DNA from: an uncultured Clostridia bacterium
Lineage (GTDB): Bacteria > Bacillota > Clostridia > Oscillospirales > Ruminococcaceae
Length of the DNA: 64,000 nucleotides
Direction: 5' to 3'
NCBI GenBank assembly: GCA_947631995.1
Contig: CANRNT010000004.1
Span: forward strand, 23,134 to 87,133
Shown one piece after another: positions 23,514 to 32,138 of this stretch. The notes under the pieces are model-generated. The model was not told the origin of the DNA and did no database searches. It worked only from the letters and a program-made list of their open reading frames with translations. The position numbers and the translations under genes are program-made. Within the stretch, counting starts at the first letter, position 1; each line of letters opens with the position of its first letter.

Positions 23514-26015
23514 ATGGCGATAAAAATAGCTCTTGCAGGAAACCCGAACACCGGCAAGACTACGCTTTTCAACGCGCTTACGGGCATGAATCAGTACGTA
23601 GGCAACTGGCCGGGCGTTACTGTGGAAAAGAAAGAGGGCAAGCTGAAAGGTCACGAGGACGTTACGCTCACCGACCTGCCGGGTATCTACTCGCTCTCCC
23701 CTTACACGCTGGAGGAGGTCGTGGCGAGAAATTATCTTATAGAGGAAAAGCCCGACGCGATACTTAACATTATAGACGGCACGAACCTTGAGCGAAATCT
23801 GTATCTGACAACACAGCTTCTTGAGCTTGGCATACCTGTCGTTGCGGCGGTGAATATGATAGATATCGTTCGCAAAAACGGCGACAAGATCGACATAAAA
23901 AAGCTCTCACAGAGGCTTGGCTGCAAGGTGGTCGAAATATCGGCACTGAAAGGCACAGGCGTTTCGGCGGCGGCTGATATGGCTGTAGAAGAGGCGCAAA
24001 CGGGTAAAGCAAAGCCCTCTACAAAAGATTTTTCGGAAAGCATTGAAAACGCTATATCGCGCATTGAGAGCATATGCCTTGGCGGCATGGAGGAAAACAT
24101 TCGCCGCTGGTACGCTGTAAAGCTGTTTGAGCGCGACGAAAAGGTAATGGAGGGTATGCAGCTTAGCAAAGCTGACCTTGAAAGCATAGAGAGCTGCATT
24201 TCAGACGTTGAACAGCAGCTTGACGACGACTCTCAGAGCATTATAACAAACGAGAGATACACATACATAGGCTCGATAACGGGCGCGTGCCTTAAAAAGA
24301 AGAGCGCAGGCGCGGCGACCGTTTCCGACAAGATAGACAAGATAGTTACCAACAGATTTTTGGGTCTGCCGATATTTGCGCTTGTGATGTTCATAGTTTA
24401 CTATGTTTCAATGGTGACGGTAGGCTCGGCGGCGACAGACTGGGCAAACGACGGGCTTTTCGGCGACGGCTGGCACCTGCTTGGTATAGGCTCTGCTGCT
24501 TACGAAGAAGCCGCAGAAGAATACGGCGACAGCGGTGCGATAATAAGCGGATTTATTGCAAAGGCGCAAGACGACGGCAAGGACGTTTCTGCGATAGAAA
24601 GCGCGGTTGACGCCGAGGCTGAGGGTTACAGCGCAGAGGGAGCAAACAAGGCTCTGAGCGAACTGGCGGCGATGTTTACAGAAGCTGACACGGCGGTAGT
24701 AACGCTGCAAGACGAGGAAACTTTGCAGACGGAAGACACTACTTTCACGGGGGCTGACCTTGCAGGAGCTGTTTCGCTTTACGCAAAATACGGCGGCGCG
24801 CCCGACCCGGCAAATTACGGCGTATGGGTGCCGGGAATACCCGTACTCATTGAAAGCGGACTTGACGCGATAAACTGCGCAGAGTGGCTGAAAGGTCTTG
24901 TGCTGGACGGAATAGTTGCAGGCGTTGGCGCGGTACTGGGATTTGTGCCGCAAATGCTTGTACTGTTCATATTCCTTGCATTTTTGGAAGCGTGCGGCTA
25001 CATGGCGCGAATAGCATTCGTTATGGACAGGATATTCAGAAAATTCGGACTTTCGGGCAAGAGCTTCATACCCATGCTCATAGGCACAGGCTGCGGCGTA
25101 CCGGGCATTATGGCAAGCCGCACGATAGAAAACGAGCGCGACCGCCGCATGACGATAATGACTACCACATTTATCCCCTGCGGTGCGAAAGTGCCTTTCA
25201 TAGGCATGATAGCAGGAGCGCTGTTCGGCGGCTCACCTTGGGTGGCAACTTCTTCATACTTCATAGGCGTAGCGGCGATAATAATTTCGGGAATAATCCT
25301 CAAAAAGACAAAGCCGTTCTCGGGCGACCCTGCACCGTTCGTTATGGAGCTTCCTGCTTATCATATGCCTACGGTTTCAAACGTACTTCGCTCGATGTGG
25401 GAGAGAGGCTGGTCGTTCATAAAGAGGGCAGGAACTATAATACTTCTCTCTACGATACTTGTATGGTTCACGTCGTTCTTTGGCTTTGTTGACGGCAGCT
25501 TCCGTATGCTCAGCGAGGACGAAATGCAGCACAGCATACTCGCATACATCGGCAGCGCGTTCGCGTGGGTATTCAAGCCTTTGGGCTGGGGCACATGGCA
25601 GGCGACCGTTGCGGCTGTTACGGGTCTTGTGGCGAAAGAAAATATCGTCGGCACAATGGGCATACTTTACGGCGGCGAAATGGCTTACACCAACATGGCG
25701 GCAGCTTTCACAGCGGCAAGCGGACTTTCTTTCCTGATATTCAACCTGCTGTGCGCGCCCTGCTTTGCGGCGATAGGAGCTATAAAACGTGAGATGAACA
25801 GCGCAAAGTGGACTTGGTTCGCGATAGGCTACGAATGTGGTTTTGCGTACATAGTTTCACTATGCGTATACCAGATAGGCTCTTTGGCTGCAGGCAACGG
25901 CAGCGTTATAGGCATGATAGCCGCCTGCGTGATAATAGTTGCTATGGTCTATATGCTTTTCAGACCGTACAAAGAAAGCACTAAGCTTACAAGAAGCGTA
26001 AGGGTAAAGGCGTAA
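23514..26015 (+). CDS. feoB: Ferrous iron transport protein B
   Basis: An 833-residue inner-membrane transporter with an N-terminal G protein. G1 is GNPNTGKTT (residue 9), G3 DLPGIYSLSPYTLEE (about 56) and G4 NMID; the membrane part has two gate domains with GTGCGVPGIMASRTI and CGAKVPFIGMIAGALF. Between the first transmembrane helix (about 282-304) and the next (from about 465) lies a loop of about 155 residues, acidic and helical, clearly longer than in E. coli FeoB. ATG at 23514 has AAAGGA upstream; an upstream in-frame extension covers the operator and is not used. Confidence 0.96.
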   Translation: MAIKIALAGNPNTGKTTLFNALTGMNQYVGNWPGVTVEKKEGKLKGHEDVTLTDLPGIYSLSPYTLEEVVARNYLIEEKPDAILNIIDGTNLERNLYLTTQLLELGIPVVAAVNMIDIVRKNGDKIDIKKLSQRLGCKVVEISALKGTGVSAAADMAVEEAQTGKAKPSTKDFSESIENAISRIESICLGGMEENIRRWYAVKLFERDEKVMEGMQLSKADLESIESCISDVEQQLDDDSQSIITNERYTYIGSITGACLKKKSAGAATVSDKIDKIVTNRFLGLPIFALVMFIVYYVSMVTVGSAATDWANDGLFGDGWHLLGIGSAAYEEAAEEYGDSGAIISGFIAKAQDDGKDVSAIESAVDAEAEGYSAEGANKALSELAAMFTEADTAVVTLQDEETLQTEDTTFTGADLAGAVSLYAKYGGAPDPANYGVWVPGIPVLIESGLDAINCAEWLKGLVLDGIVAGVGAVLGFVPQMLVLFIFLAFLEACGYMARIAFVMDRIFRKFGLSGKSFIPMLIGTGCGVPGIMASRTIENERDRRMTIMTTTFIPCGAKVPFIGMIAGALFGGSPWVATSSYFIGVAAIIISGIILKKTKPFSGDPAPFVMELPAYHMPTVSNVLRSMWERGWSFIKRAGTIILLSTILVWFTSFFGFVDGSFRMLSEDEMQHSILAYIGSAFAWVFKPLGWGTWQATVAAVTGLVAKENIVGTMGILYGGEMAYTNMAAAFTAASGLSFLIFNLLCAPCFAAIGAIKREMNSAKWTWFAIGYECGFAYIVSLCVYQIGSLAAGNGSVIGMIAACVIIVAMVYMLFRPYKESTKLTRSVRVKA

Positions 26016-26061
26016 CATCATAAAGCATAAAAGATCTCTTCATCATACAAAACAGCGGCTG

Positions 26062-26096
26062 CAGCGCTTTCTGCCAAATGACGGCGGAAGGCGCTG
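26062..26096 (+). other. Hairpin between feoB and the Cys-rich Feo protein
   Basis: A 14-base-pair stem with three G-T pairs (26062-26075 with 26083-26096) and a 7-base loop. No T-run follows, so it may be a processing or stability element or a weak attenuator. Confidence 0.55.
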
Positions 26097-26130
26097 TATG
26101 CAAAATATATACTAACGGGAGATGTGAGTT

Positions 26131-26304
26131 TTGGAATACTTAGGAACTGTGGCTGTGCTTATCGTGATAGGAGCGATAGTATTCGGCATAATAATGTCAA
26201 TAGTAAAGGACAAGAAAAAAGGCAAATCGAGCTGCGGCTGCAACTGCGGCTGCTGTCCGAATTCGTCTCTCTGCCACGGAAAAGGTCAAAAGAGCCAAAA
26301 ATAA
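26131..26304 (+). CDS. FeoB-associated Cys-rich membrane protein
   Basis: A 57-residue protein beginning with TTG, with GGGAG about nine bases upstream. It has one transmembrane helix (about residues 6-25), a Lys-rich stretch (KDKKKGK) and a Cys-rich tail, CGCNCGCCPNSSLCHGK, matching the FeoB-associated Cys-rich membrane protein family, often called FeoC-like in Clostridia. It probably binds iron or forms part of the FeoB complex. The gene is easily missed because of its size and start codon. It lies 115 bases after feoB, separated by a hairpin. Confidence 0.88.
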   Translation: MEYLGTVAVLIVIGAIVFGIIMSIVKDKKKGKSSCGCNCGCCPNSSLCHGKGQKSQK

Positions 26305-26315
26305 AAGACGCAGTA

Positions 26316-26344
26316 TTGAAGTTTTGAAAAAAGCGTGGTATACT
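26316..26344 (+). promoter_or_regulatory. Sigma-A promoter of pepF
   Basis: TTGAAG (26316-26321) and TATACT (26339-26344) are 17 bases apart, 30 bases before the pepF start. Confidence 0.75.
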
Positions 26345-26374
26345 GATATTAGTTAATATTTTAGGAGTGATAAT

Positions 26375-28177
26375 ATGGCTGAAAACAGAGTACCGCAGAG
26401 AAGCGAGCTGCCCGACGAAACAAAATGGGCGATAAATGACATCTACCCCACCGATGAGGCTTGGGAGGAGGATCTGAAAAAGCTTTCGGAATACGGAAAG
26501 GAGCTTGAAAGCTGCAAAGGCAGGCTCTCACAAAGCGCACAGGCTTTATATGACTGCCTTGAATGTGACGACAGGATAACCGTTATTGCGGACGCGCTCG
26601 GCAACTACGCGCAGAGAAAGTCGGACGAGGACACGCGTGTATCAAAGTATCAGGACTTGTGCGGCAGATTTATGTCGGCAGTTGTGGAGCTTAACAGCCG
26701 CTGCTCGTTTATGTCGCCCGAGATAGTATCGATAAGTGATGAAACTCTGGAAAGCTTTTACAAGCAAGAACCGCGGCTTGAGCTTTACAGGCTGGCTCTT
26801 ACCCGCATTCGCAGGCAGAAAGCTCATATCCTGTCGGACGCTGAAGAACGCATACTTTCTCTTTCAGCAGGATTGGGACAGACCCCCGAAAATATATTCA
26901 ATATGTTCTCCGACGCCGATCTGAAATTCCCCGACGCTACGGACAGCGACGGCAAGGCTCATCAGGTAACGCACGGCACATATATTTCGCTTATGCAGTC
27001 GACTGACAGAAAGCTGCGCGAAAATGCGTTCAAGTCAATGTACAGCACATATTTCTCTTTCAAAAACACAATGGCTGCTACTCTCAGCGCGCAGACAAAA
27101 AAGCTTGACTACATTGCAAAAGCAAGAAAGTACGGCTCGGCTCTGGAGGCTGCTCTGGACGGCAACGAGATACCCGTTTCGGTATACAAAAACCTGATAG
27201 AAGCCGTTCACGCGAACATGGAGCAGATGTACAGATATGTACGCCTTAGAAAGAAGCTTCTGGGCGTTGACGAGCTGCATTTTTACGATCTGTACACGCC
27301 TATCGTTTCTGAGTGCGATGTGAAGATATCCTACGACGAAGCTAAAAAGGAAATAAAAGAGGCGCTTTCGGTGCTTGGCGAGGACTACATCGCGATACTT
27401 GACGAGGGCTTTTCTTCGGGCTGGTGCGACGTTTACGAGAACGAGGGAAAATGCTCGGGTGCGTACTCGGCAGGCGCGCGCGTACACCCGTTCGTTCTTC
27501 TCAACTACAAGGGAACGCTTGACAGCGAGTTCACCGTCGCGCATGAAATGGGTCACGCGATACACTCGTATCTTTCCAACAAAAATCAGCCTGTTCCTTA
27601 CAGCGATTACGTTATCTTTGTGGCGGAAGTTGCTTCTACCTGCAACGAGGCTCTGCTTATGCAGTATCTTCTGAAAAAGTCAACAGACAAAAAGCGCAGG
27701 GCGTTTCTGATAAACTACTTCTTGGAGCAGTTTCGCACGACGCTTTTCCGGCAGACGATGTTTGCGGAGTTTGAGCTGAAAATTAACGAAATGACACAGC
27801 GCGGCGAGAGCCTTACGGAAGAGGTACTGCGCGACATTTACAGAGACCTCAACAAGCTGTACTTCGGCGACGACATAGTCATTGACGAAGAAATTGCCAT
27901 GGAGTGGGCGAGGATACCGCATTTCTACTATGATTTCTATGTGTATCAGTACTCGACGGGATATGCGGCTGCCATTGCGCTTTCGCAAAAGATACTTCAA
28001 GGCGGCAAGGAAGCGGCAGAGCATTACAAGGAGTTTCTGAAAGGCGGCTGCAGTAAAACGCCTATCGAGCTGCTTCGCGGCGCAGGCGTTGACATGGCAA
28101 CGGCGCAGCCTATAAACGAAGCTATATCACTCATGGGCGAGCTGCTTGACGAAATGGAAAGCCTTATGGAGGATTGA
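26375..28177 (+). CDS. pepF: Oligoendopeptidase F
   Basis: A 600-residue M3-family zinc metallopeptidase, cleaving peptides of about 7-17 residues in the cytoplasm. The zinc site HEMGH is at residues 390-394 in FTVAHEMGHAIHSYL, with the third ligand region EVASTCNEALLM about 25 residues later. The N-terminal domain (DETKWAINDIYPTDEAWEEDL) and the length are typical of PepF. ATG is preceded by AGGAG. A small gene follows after three bases. Confidence 0.96.
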   Translation: MAENRVPQRSELPDETKWAINDIYPTDEAWEEDLKKLSEYGKELESCKGRLSQSAQALYDCLECDDRITVIADALGNYAQRKSDEDTRVSKYQDLCGRFMSAVVELNSRCSFMSPEIVSISDETLESFYKQEPRLELYRLALTRIRRQKAHILSDAEERILSLSAGLGQTPENIFNMFSDADLKFPDATDSDGKAHQVTHGTYISLMQSTDRKLRENAFKSMYSTYFSFKNTMAATLSAQTKKLDYIAKARKYGSALEAALDGNEIPVSVYKNLIEAVHANMEQMYRYVRLRKKLLGVDELHFYDLYTPIVSECDVKISYDEAKKEIKEALSVLGEDYIAILDEGFSSGWCDVYENEGKCSGAYSAGARVHPFVLLNYKGTLDSEFTVAHEMGHAIHSYLSNKNQPVPYSDYVIFVAEVASTCNEALLMQYLLKKSTDKKRRAFLINYFLEQFRTTLFRQTMFAEFELKINEMTQRGESLTEEVLRDIYRDLNKLYFGDDIVIDEEIAMEWARIPHFYYDFYVYQYSTGYAAAIALSQKILQGGKEAAEHYKEFLKGGCSKTPIELLRGAGVDMATAQPINEAISLMGELLDEMESLMED

Positions 28178-28180
28178 AAA

Positions 28181-28507
28181 ATGCTTGAAACTGCGGACAA
28201 AGTAGGCTACTCCGAATGGGACGGCGAAGATTTCGTGCTTCCGCGCGGCGATTTTGACAGTCTTGAAAATGCGCTGACGGCATTTTACAGCGCAGGCGGA
28301 TATGATTTTTTCGAGATAGTCGACCCCGAAAAATACGCGAGCCGCTGGCTTGAATACGTTGGCGGACTTTACGCCGATATAGAAAGCGGCAAATACCCCG
28401 TCAGCGGAAAGGGCTGTGTACTGCCGCTTACACCAAAGCAGCGGTCGGAGCTTTCAGCGCGGGGCGTGCCTGATATATTCACCAAAGACATTCCGAAAAG
28501 CATATAA
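28181..28507 (+). CDS. Small protein of unknown function downstream of pepF
   Basis: A 108-residue acidic, soluble protein with many aromatic residues (SEWDGEDFVLPRGDF, GGYDFFEIVDPEKYASRW). No signal peptide, membrane helix or known motif is seen. Its start lies three bases after the pepF stop and a terminator follows its stop, so it is probably co-transcribed with pepF. Function unknown. Confidence 0.6.
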   Translation: MLETADKVGYSEWDGEDFVLPRGDFDSLENALTAFYSAGGYDFFEIVDPEKYASRWLEYVGGLYADIESGKYPVSGKGCVLPLTPKQRSELSARGVPDIFTKDIPKSI

Positions 28508-28510
28508 AAC

Positions 28511-28543
28511 AAAAGAGCCTTGGCACAAAGCCTTGGCTCTTTT
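28511..28543. terminator. Bidirectional terminator
   Basis: AAAAGAGCC (28511-28519) pairs with GGCTCTTTT (28535-28543); T-runs lie on both sides. It serves the pepF unit on the plus strand and the zinc-ribbon operon on the minus strand. Confidence 0.88.
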
Positions 28544-28571
28544 TGTATCACATTCACATTCGAAGTGAAAA

Positions 28572-30017
28572 TTACTTCTGTATATCGCCGTCGTCGAACG
28601 GATCGCCGCACTGCGGACAGAACTTCGGCGGGTTTTTGGGGTCGGCAGGTTCCCAACCGCACTTATCGCACTTATAGAGAGGTGCGCCTGCCGGCTTGGG
28701 TTTGCCGCATTCCATACAGAATTTACCCTTATTTACCGCGCCGCACTCGCATGTCCAGCCGTCAGCTGACGCAGGAGCGGGCTTGGGCTTGCCGCAGTTC
28801 ATGCAGAACTTGCTTGTATTTTCTGCGCCGCACTCGCACTTCCATGATTCTGCGCCGCCTGCAACCGCGCCGCTTGTAACAACGGGCTGTGCGCCGCCTG
28901 CGCCCATGTTCTGGGTATTCATCTGCTGGGCGCTGTTAAACTGCTGCTGATTCTGCATCATCTGCTGACCTTGCATCATTTGCTGATTTTGCATCATCTG
29001 CTGGTTATACATTGTAGGATCCATAGGCTGACCCATCATTCCGCCGCCTGCCATGCCCATGCCCATAAAGCCTGTCATAGCGCCTGCGGAGTTGCCTGCC
29101 GCTGTTTCACGGGCGGTATTGATGCTCATTCTATCCATAGCGTAGAGCATTGAAGGATCGCTGCCAGCCGCTCTCGCATCCTGGAACTTAGCAATTCTCT
29201 CCTTGCTCTCGTCGTCAACGTTGAGGACGATATCGAGAGAAGCCATCTGAATGCCGCGCTCTTCGAGCCATCTTTCCTTGAGGGCGTTGTTCATAGCGTC
29301 GCAGATATCCATATTATAAGAACCGAGCATATCATACGGGCACCTATACTTCTGTGCAACCTCGGTAAGGGCTGTCTGGAACTTAGGCGCAAGCTCTTTC
29401 TTCAATGTAGCAAGGAAAGCCTGACCGTCGCCCGAATTTCTCTGGAAATCCACCTTGGGGTCTTTAAGAACATTTTCATAGAACGCAACGGGGTTTACAA
29501 TTTTCAGGTCATACTTTCCGTGAGCCTGTGCTTTCAGGGTCATGTTGAACTCACCGTCGCGGAAGCCTATATCGCCTGCGCCGAACGGGTTGTTGGTTAT
29601 CTCCTTGCAGTTTATGTAGACGATGTGCATTGTGTTGAGCGACTGACCGCCGGCTGTGAACCTCGTTCCGATAGCCTTGATAGACGGCCACAGATCTTTA
29701 AGTCCTCCGCCGAGAAGCGACGGCTCAACGGTCGTGTCATACCTATACTGACCTGCGAGGTCGTTGGTATCTGCATAAACAAAGTCATGCACCTTTCCGT
29801 TCTCTACAAGAACTGCCGCCTGTCCGATAGCGACATCGAACACCGAGCCGTTGGATATTACACCGTCGCTGCGGTTGTTGGTCGTACCGTCCCTCTTTAC
29901 AAGGGTGGCAGCCTTTGCGAGATAGTCGTTGGTCATACCGTCACAGCGGAAATAATCTCTTACTGTATCAGAGAGCTTTCCCGAAATGGAATTGACCGCC
30001 ATTTTAATAAGTCCCAT
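28572..30017 (-). CDS. SPFH-domain protein with three C-terminal zinc ribbons (YdjI-like)
   Basis: A 481-residue cytoplasmic protein. Residues 1-300 match the SPFH-type 'virion core protein' family that includes B. subtilis YdjI. Residues 310-380 are a low-complexity Gly/Met/Gln linker with repeated QQMMQ units. The C-terminus holds three zinc ribbons of the form CxCGx(n)CxxCG or CxxC: around residues 395-415, 425-445 and 455-475. It lies at the 3' end of the zinc-ribbon operon. SPFH proteins organise membrane-associated complexes and YdjI is linked to PspA-type envelope stress, so a membrane-stress role is inferred. GGAGG precedes the ATG. Confidence 0.85.
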   Translation of the reverse strand: MGLIKMAVNSISGKLSDTVRDYFRCDGMTNDYLAKAATLVKRDGTTNNRSDGVISNGSVFDVAIGQAAVLVENGKVHDFVYADTNDLAGQYRYDTTVEPSLLGGGLKDLWPSIKAIGTRFTAGGQSLNTMHIVYINCKEITNNPFGAGDIGFRDGEFNMTLKAQAHGKYDLKIVNPVAFYENVLKDPKVDFQRNSGDGQAFLATLKKELAPKFQTALTEVAQKYRCPYDMLGSYNMDICDAMNNALKERWLEERGIQMASLDIVLNVDDESKERIAKFQDARAAGSDPSMLYAMDRMSINTARETAAGNSAGAMTGFMGMGMAGGGMMGQPMDPTMYNQQMMQNQQMMQGQQMMQNQQQFNSAQQMNTQNMGAGGAQPVVTSGAVAGGAESWKCECGAENTSKFCMNCGKPKPAPASADGWTCECGAVNKGKFCMECGKPKPAGAPLYKCDKCGWEPADPKNPPKFCPQCGDPFDDGDIQK

Positions 30018-30063
30018 TCAAATTTCCTCCTATATTAAAATATTTATTATAACCGTTTTTGTT

Positions 30064-30669
30064 TCAGATCAGACGTCTGATATCGGTTATTTTCCATGCT
30101 TTTTCCGTTGCGCTGTCGGTAACTATGGCGTCGCAGAACGGACATTTATCTACAAGCTGATCTTCTATTACACCGCCGCAGCGAGGGCATGTCTTTGCTC
30201 CCTCAACGCAGGTATAAATGAATGCAAAAGACACAGGCTTATATCTGTCGGGCTTGAAGGACACCGTTGTTTTTATTGAGATATTCGGCTGCGTGGGGCT
30301 TGGGTTATAGCGGATTATCTTCAGCGAAGTAACCTCGCTTTCATACCACATCACGCGCGGGCCTACCATAAGGCGGCGCACCTTCATCACCGCAGGCTGT
30401 GTACACAGCTTTGCAAATATATCAAGCTTTGTCGGGTGCTCTTTCATGGCGTCAGCAAGCATTTCGGTAACCGTTTTTGCAACGCCCTTGGCATACTCGG
30501 CGTCAAACTCATTATAGTCGCCTATAATCTGCCTTATCACCTTTTCTTCAAGCGGGTCGCCGCCGTCCAGAGCGCTGCCGTCCGCCTTGGCTCTTAGTAT
30601 TTCATTCTGCACGGCGTTGTCCTTAAAACGAAGCATTGCCTGCTCAAGCATTTCAGCTTCACTTTTCAA
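30064..30669 (-). CDS. Zinc-ribbon protein, soluble member of a paralogous trio
   Basis: A 201-residue soluble protein. An acidic helical first half (about residues 1-100) is followed by a beta-rich part and a C-terminal zinc ribbon with CPRC and CPFC (about 160-182), ending in AWKITDIRRLI. The ending matches that of the two upstream neighbours (W-K/V-I/F-T-D/E-I after the ribbon). Unlike them it lacks a membrane helix. The middle is reminiscent of Tim44/NTF2-like folds, but this is not certain. It starts with TTG at 30669, with GGGGTG upstream. Confidence 0.72.
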   Translation of the reverse strand: MKSEAEMLEQAMLRFKDNAVQNEILRAKADGSALDGGDPLEEKVIRQIIGDYNEFDAEYAKGVAKTVTEMLADAMKEHPTKLDIFAKLCTQPAVMKVRRLMVGPRVMWYESEVTSLKIIRYNPSPTQPNISIKTTVSFKPDRYKPVSFAFIYTCVEGAKTCPRCGGVIEDQLVDKCPFCDAIVTDSATEKAWKITDIRRLI

Positions 30670-30675
30670 TTTATA

Positions 30676-31401
30676 TCACCCCGTATACTTTATTCTGTTT
30701 TCTGTACGCGTTATTTCCGTAAACACCCACGAACGCTCCATGAGCATATTCGGCAGTTTTTCGCCGCAGAACTCGCACCGCTGAGCCTCATACTCGCTGA
30801 CGGGCGCGCCGCAATGTGGGCATTTAAGGGTTTTTCTGCTGGTGTTTTCTCTGTACACATAGCTGTATTTAAAGCTGTATGTACAGTTATAAGGCGTTGA
30901 CATTTTGCCGTTATTCATATTCATCTCGGCAAAGGCAAGGCCGAAGATCGAAACTTCCTGCGCCTGAACTATATATCTTGTAAAAGCAACTTTTGTTACC
31001 TTTACATCGGAATAGCTGACCTTGGCTTTCATCGCCTCGAACTGCGCGGTAGTTATCACCGACTTTGCGCAGAAATCTTTCAGAGCGTCAAAGCCGTCGT
31101 TCCCCTGCCCTGTCACAGCGATATATTTTGCCATATAGTTTTTGATGTTCTCGGTCTCGGCGTTCTCATCAAAGCCCTCTACCGCCTGCGAAACAGGCAG
31201 CTGCACCGAGACTGTTTTTATATTCGCGCTGCGGTCATCCGATGTAAGCACAAACTCAGGCTTGGTATTTTGCGGCTGCGTGTTAATATTTGGGATATTG
31301 GGCGGAACATAGCCGTTGTTGTCGTTGTTCTTTTTATTCTTCTCTGAAACTATGACGATGACAACGACGACCGCGAAAGCAATAAACGCCAGAAATTCCA
31401 T
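30676..31401 (-). CDS. Membrane-anchored zinc-ribbon protein, paralogous trio
   Basis: A 241-residue protein with an N-terminal membrane helix (about 2-18), a polar Asn/Pro linker (20-55), a folded part (60-190) and a zinc ribbon with CPHC and CEFC (about 197-218), followed by the tail RSWVFTEI. It belongs to the same group as the genes at 30064 and 31410. With a short N-terminus outside, the ribbon would be in the cytoplasm. GAGGTG precedes the ATG at 31401. Intergenic gaps on both sides are below ten bases. Confidence 0.74.
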   Translation of the reverse strand: MEFLAFIAFAVVVVIVIVSEKNKKNNDNNGYVPPNIPNINTQPQNTKPEFVLTSDDRSANIKTVSVQLPVSQAVEGFDENAETENIKNYMAKYIAVTGQGNDGFDALKDFCAKSVITTAQFEAMKAKVSYSDVKVTKVAFTRYIVQAQEVSIFGLAFAEMNMNNGKMSTPYNCTYSFKYSYVYRENTSRKTLKCPHCGAPVSEYEAQRCEFCGEKLPNMLMERSWVFTEITRTENRIKYTG

Positions 31402-31409
31402 AAGTCACC

Positions 31410-32120
31410 TCAACACTTTTTAATATCGGTTATCTTCCACGTTCTGTCAAGCACTATGGCTTCCTCGTGGACATCGAGCTTATAGTCGCAGTAGGGGCAG
31501 TTGCCTCTGTCGAGCGATTCTATTGGCGCGCCGCAGTTGGGGCACTTCATACTGCTTATCTCCTGATGTCCGCTGTAATCTTCAAGAAAATACGAATAAT
31601 CGACTTCATACTTTTCCTGTGAGCGATTGCTTCTGCCGTTATATCTATATTCTACCGCAAGCTGAAAAACGACTGTTGCATCGTACTCGGAAGTTCTGTA
31701 ATCGGAGATAACTACCTTATGCACCTTGGCATCGGCAAACTTGCCTGCTGTAGGCGCTTGGGCGATTATCATCTCGCAAAACTGCCTTGAACAGTTTTTC
31801 TGAAAGCTCGAAGCTGTCGCTTTGCCTGCCGTCATCGCGGCAAAATAATCAAGCGCGAACGACTTTACATAACTTTTCATAAGCCGAGGGTCAAACTCGG
31901 GAAAGTCAGCCTTTATCTTTGGCAGCACAACGCCCTCAACGCCCATAAGGCTTTTGGGGGTATTTTCCACCTCGTCGGAAGCTTCTTTAACGCTTTTTAC
32001 AACTGCTGACAGGCTGCCCATATGCTTATGCACCACAGCCATTACAACAAGCGCTATTGTCACAATTATGGCAAGCAGCGCGGCTATGATCACGCCGACT
32101 GTTATCAATATTGTTTTCAA
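31410..32120 (-). CDS. Membrane-anchored zinc-ribbon protein, paralogous trio
   Basis: A 236-residue protein with an N-terminal membrane helix (about 5-30), a helical region with FPEFDPRLMKSYVKSFALDYF (about 74-95) that looks Tim44-like, a beta-rich part and the C-terminal zinc ribbon CPNC/CPYC (about 194-213), ending in RTWKITDIKKC. It is related in layout and tail to the next two genes downstream. The start is TTG at 32120 with GGCGGTG upstream. Function unknown; membership in the operon ties it to the SPFH protein. Confidence 0.74.
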   Translation of the reverse strand: MKTILITVGVIIAALLAIIVTIALVVMAVVHKHMGSLSAVVKSVKEASDEVENTPKSLMGVEGVVLPKIKADFPEFDPRLMKSYVKSFALDYFAAMTAGKATASSFQKNCSRQFCEMIIAQAPTAGKFADAKVHKVVISDYRTSEYDATVVFQLAVEYRYNGRSNRSQEKYEVDYSYFLEDYSGHQEISSMKCPNCGAPIESLDRGNCPYCDYKLDVHEEAIVLDRTWKITDIKKC

Positions 32121-32138
32121 TGGTCACACCGCCGTATG

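Noticed and set aside
28920..29020. A CRISPR-like array of short direct repeats
   Set aside because: The repeats encode the Met/Gln linker in frame and have no unique spacers or cas genes.
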